Source: Hoylesella oralis ATCC 33269 (GTDB lineage: Bacteria; Bacteroidota; Bacteroidia; Bacteroidales; Bacteroidaceae). Taken from it: a stretch of 64,000 bases of DNA. The position numbers and the translations under genes were made by a program. The DNA lies in the NCBI RefSeq assembly GCF_000185145.2, contig NZ_GL833118.1, positions 186,001 to 250,000 of the forward strand. Direction: 5' to 3'. Below, in pieces: positions 64,000-64,000 of this stretch. Position 1 is the stretch's first letter, and every line of letters begins with the position of its first letter. The notes under the pieces are model-generated. The model was not told where the DNA came from, made no database searches, and was given only the letters and a program-made list of their open reading frames with translations.

Positions 64000-64000
64000 C

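Noticed and set aside
1..64000. CRISPR arrays, prophage, rRNA operon
   Set aside because: No regularly spaced repeats, phage structural genes or rRNA sequence were found on either strand.

Overview
The window is a stretch of Bacteroidota chromosome, most likely from a Prevotella-like member of the Bacteroidales. Four things point there. Many genes are preceded by promoters of the Bacteroidetes form TTTG-N19/20-TAnnTTTG, and most lack clear Shine-Dalgarno sequences. Lineage-typical families are present: DUF4954, DUF1573, DUF6249/DUF5056-like proteins, a bacterial alpha-2-macroglobulin, and ECF sigma factors paired with membrane partners. There are type IX secretion (PorE-like, PorQ-like) and Ton components. 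Intergenic DNA is short and often purine-rich. No phage, plasmid, CRISPR array, rRNA operon or transposase gene is visible, so this is mainly core genome with a few accessory islands.

Layout. 1-7.4 kb: end of hflX, a DUF4954 beta-helix protein, an exported M16 peptidase and class I fumarase. 7.4-10.4 kb: a secreted unknown protein, then an outer-membrane beta-barrel gene enclosed by two nearly identical 214-bp inverted repeats. 10.4-17.6 kb: an SF1 helicase carrying an internal DEDDh exonuclease, an OPT transporter and a secreted M6 metalloprotease with a T9SS-like tail. 17.6-25.7 kb: clpB, a type-I-like glutamine synthetase, an ADP-forming acyl-CoA synthetase, and an exported nitroreductase/flavin-reductase fusion. 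25.9-33.5 kb: alpha-2-macroglobulin, DUF1573 protein and ispH. 33.5-34.4 kb: a gene-free interval with a good candidate for an antisense-strand small RNA. 34.4-44 kb: exported MsrA, PorE-like protein, an acyltransferase, topB, mutY, a small membrane protein, tRNA-Ser(GGA), tatD and an unknown gene.

44-53.5 kb: polyprenyl synthase, tonB, porQ, cmk, an exbB-x-exbD-exbD operon, an Lrp regulator, then dfrA, thyA and an rRNA methyltransferase on the other strand. 53.6-59.3 kb: two ECF sigma factor modules. One is DUF6249/sigma/DUF5056-like. The other is lipoprotein/sigma/anti-sigma-like protein with a beta-barrel tail, divergent from an outer-membrane protein and a lipoprotein. 59.3-64 kb: nucleotide-sugar genes (aminotransferase FdtB-like, FemAB-like acyltransferase, FdtA-like ketoisomerase, rfbB at the edge) with purT and a small sigma-region-4-like protein between them. 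They probably serve synthesis of a 3-amino-3,6-dideoxyhexose for surface polysaccharide.

The strongest leads are the inverted-repeat-flanked barrel gene, the candidate small RNA at about 34.06-34.24 kb, the helicase-exonuclease fusion, and the sigma-factor operon whose last protein seems to combine an inner-membrane anti-sigma part with an outer-membrane barrel. All functional calls come from reading motifs and family resemblance; no database search was run.
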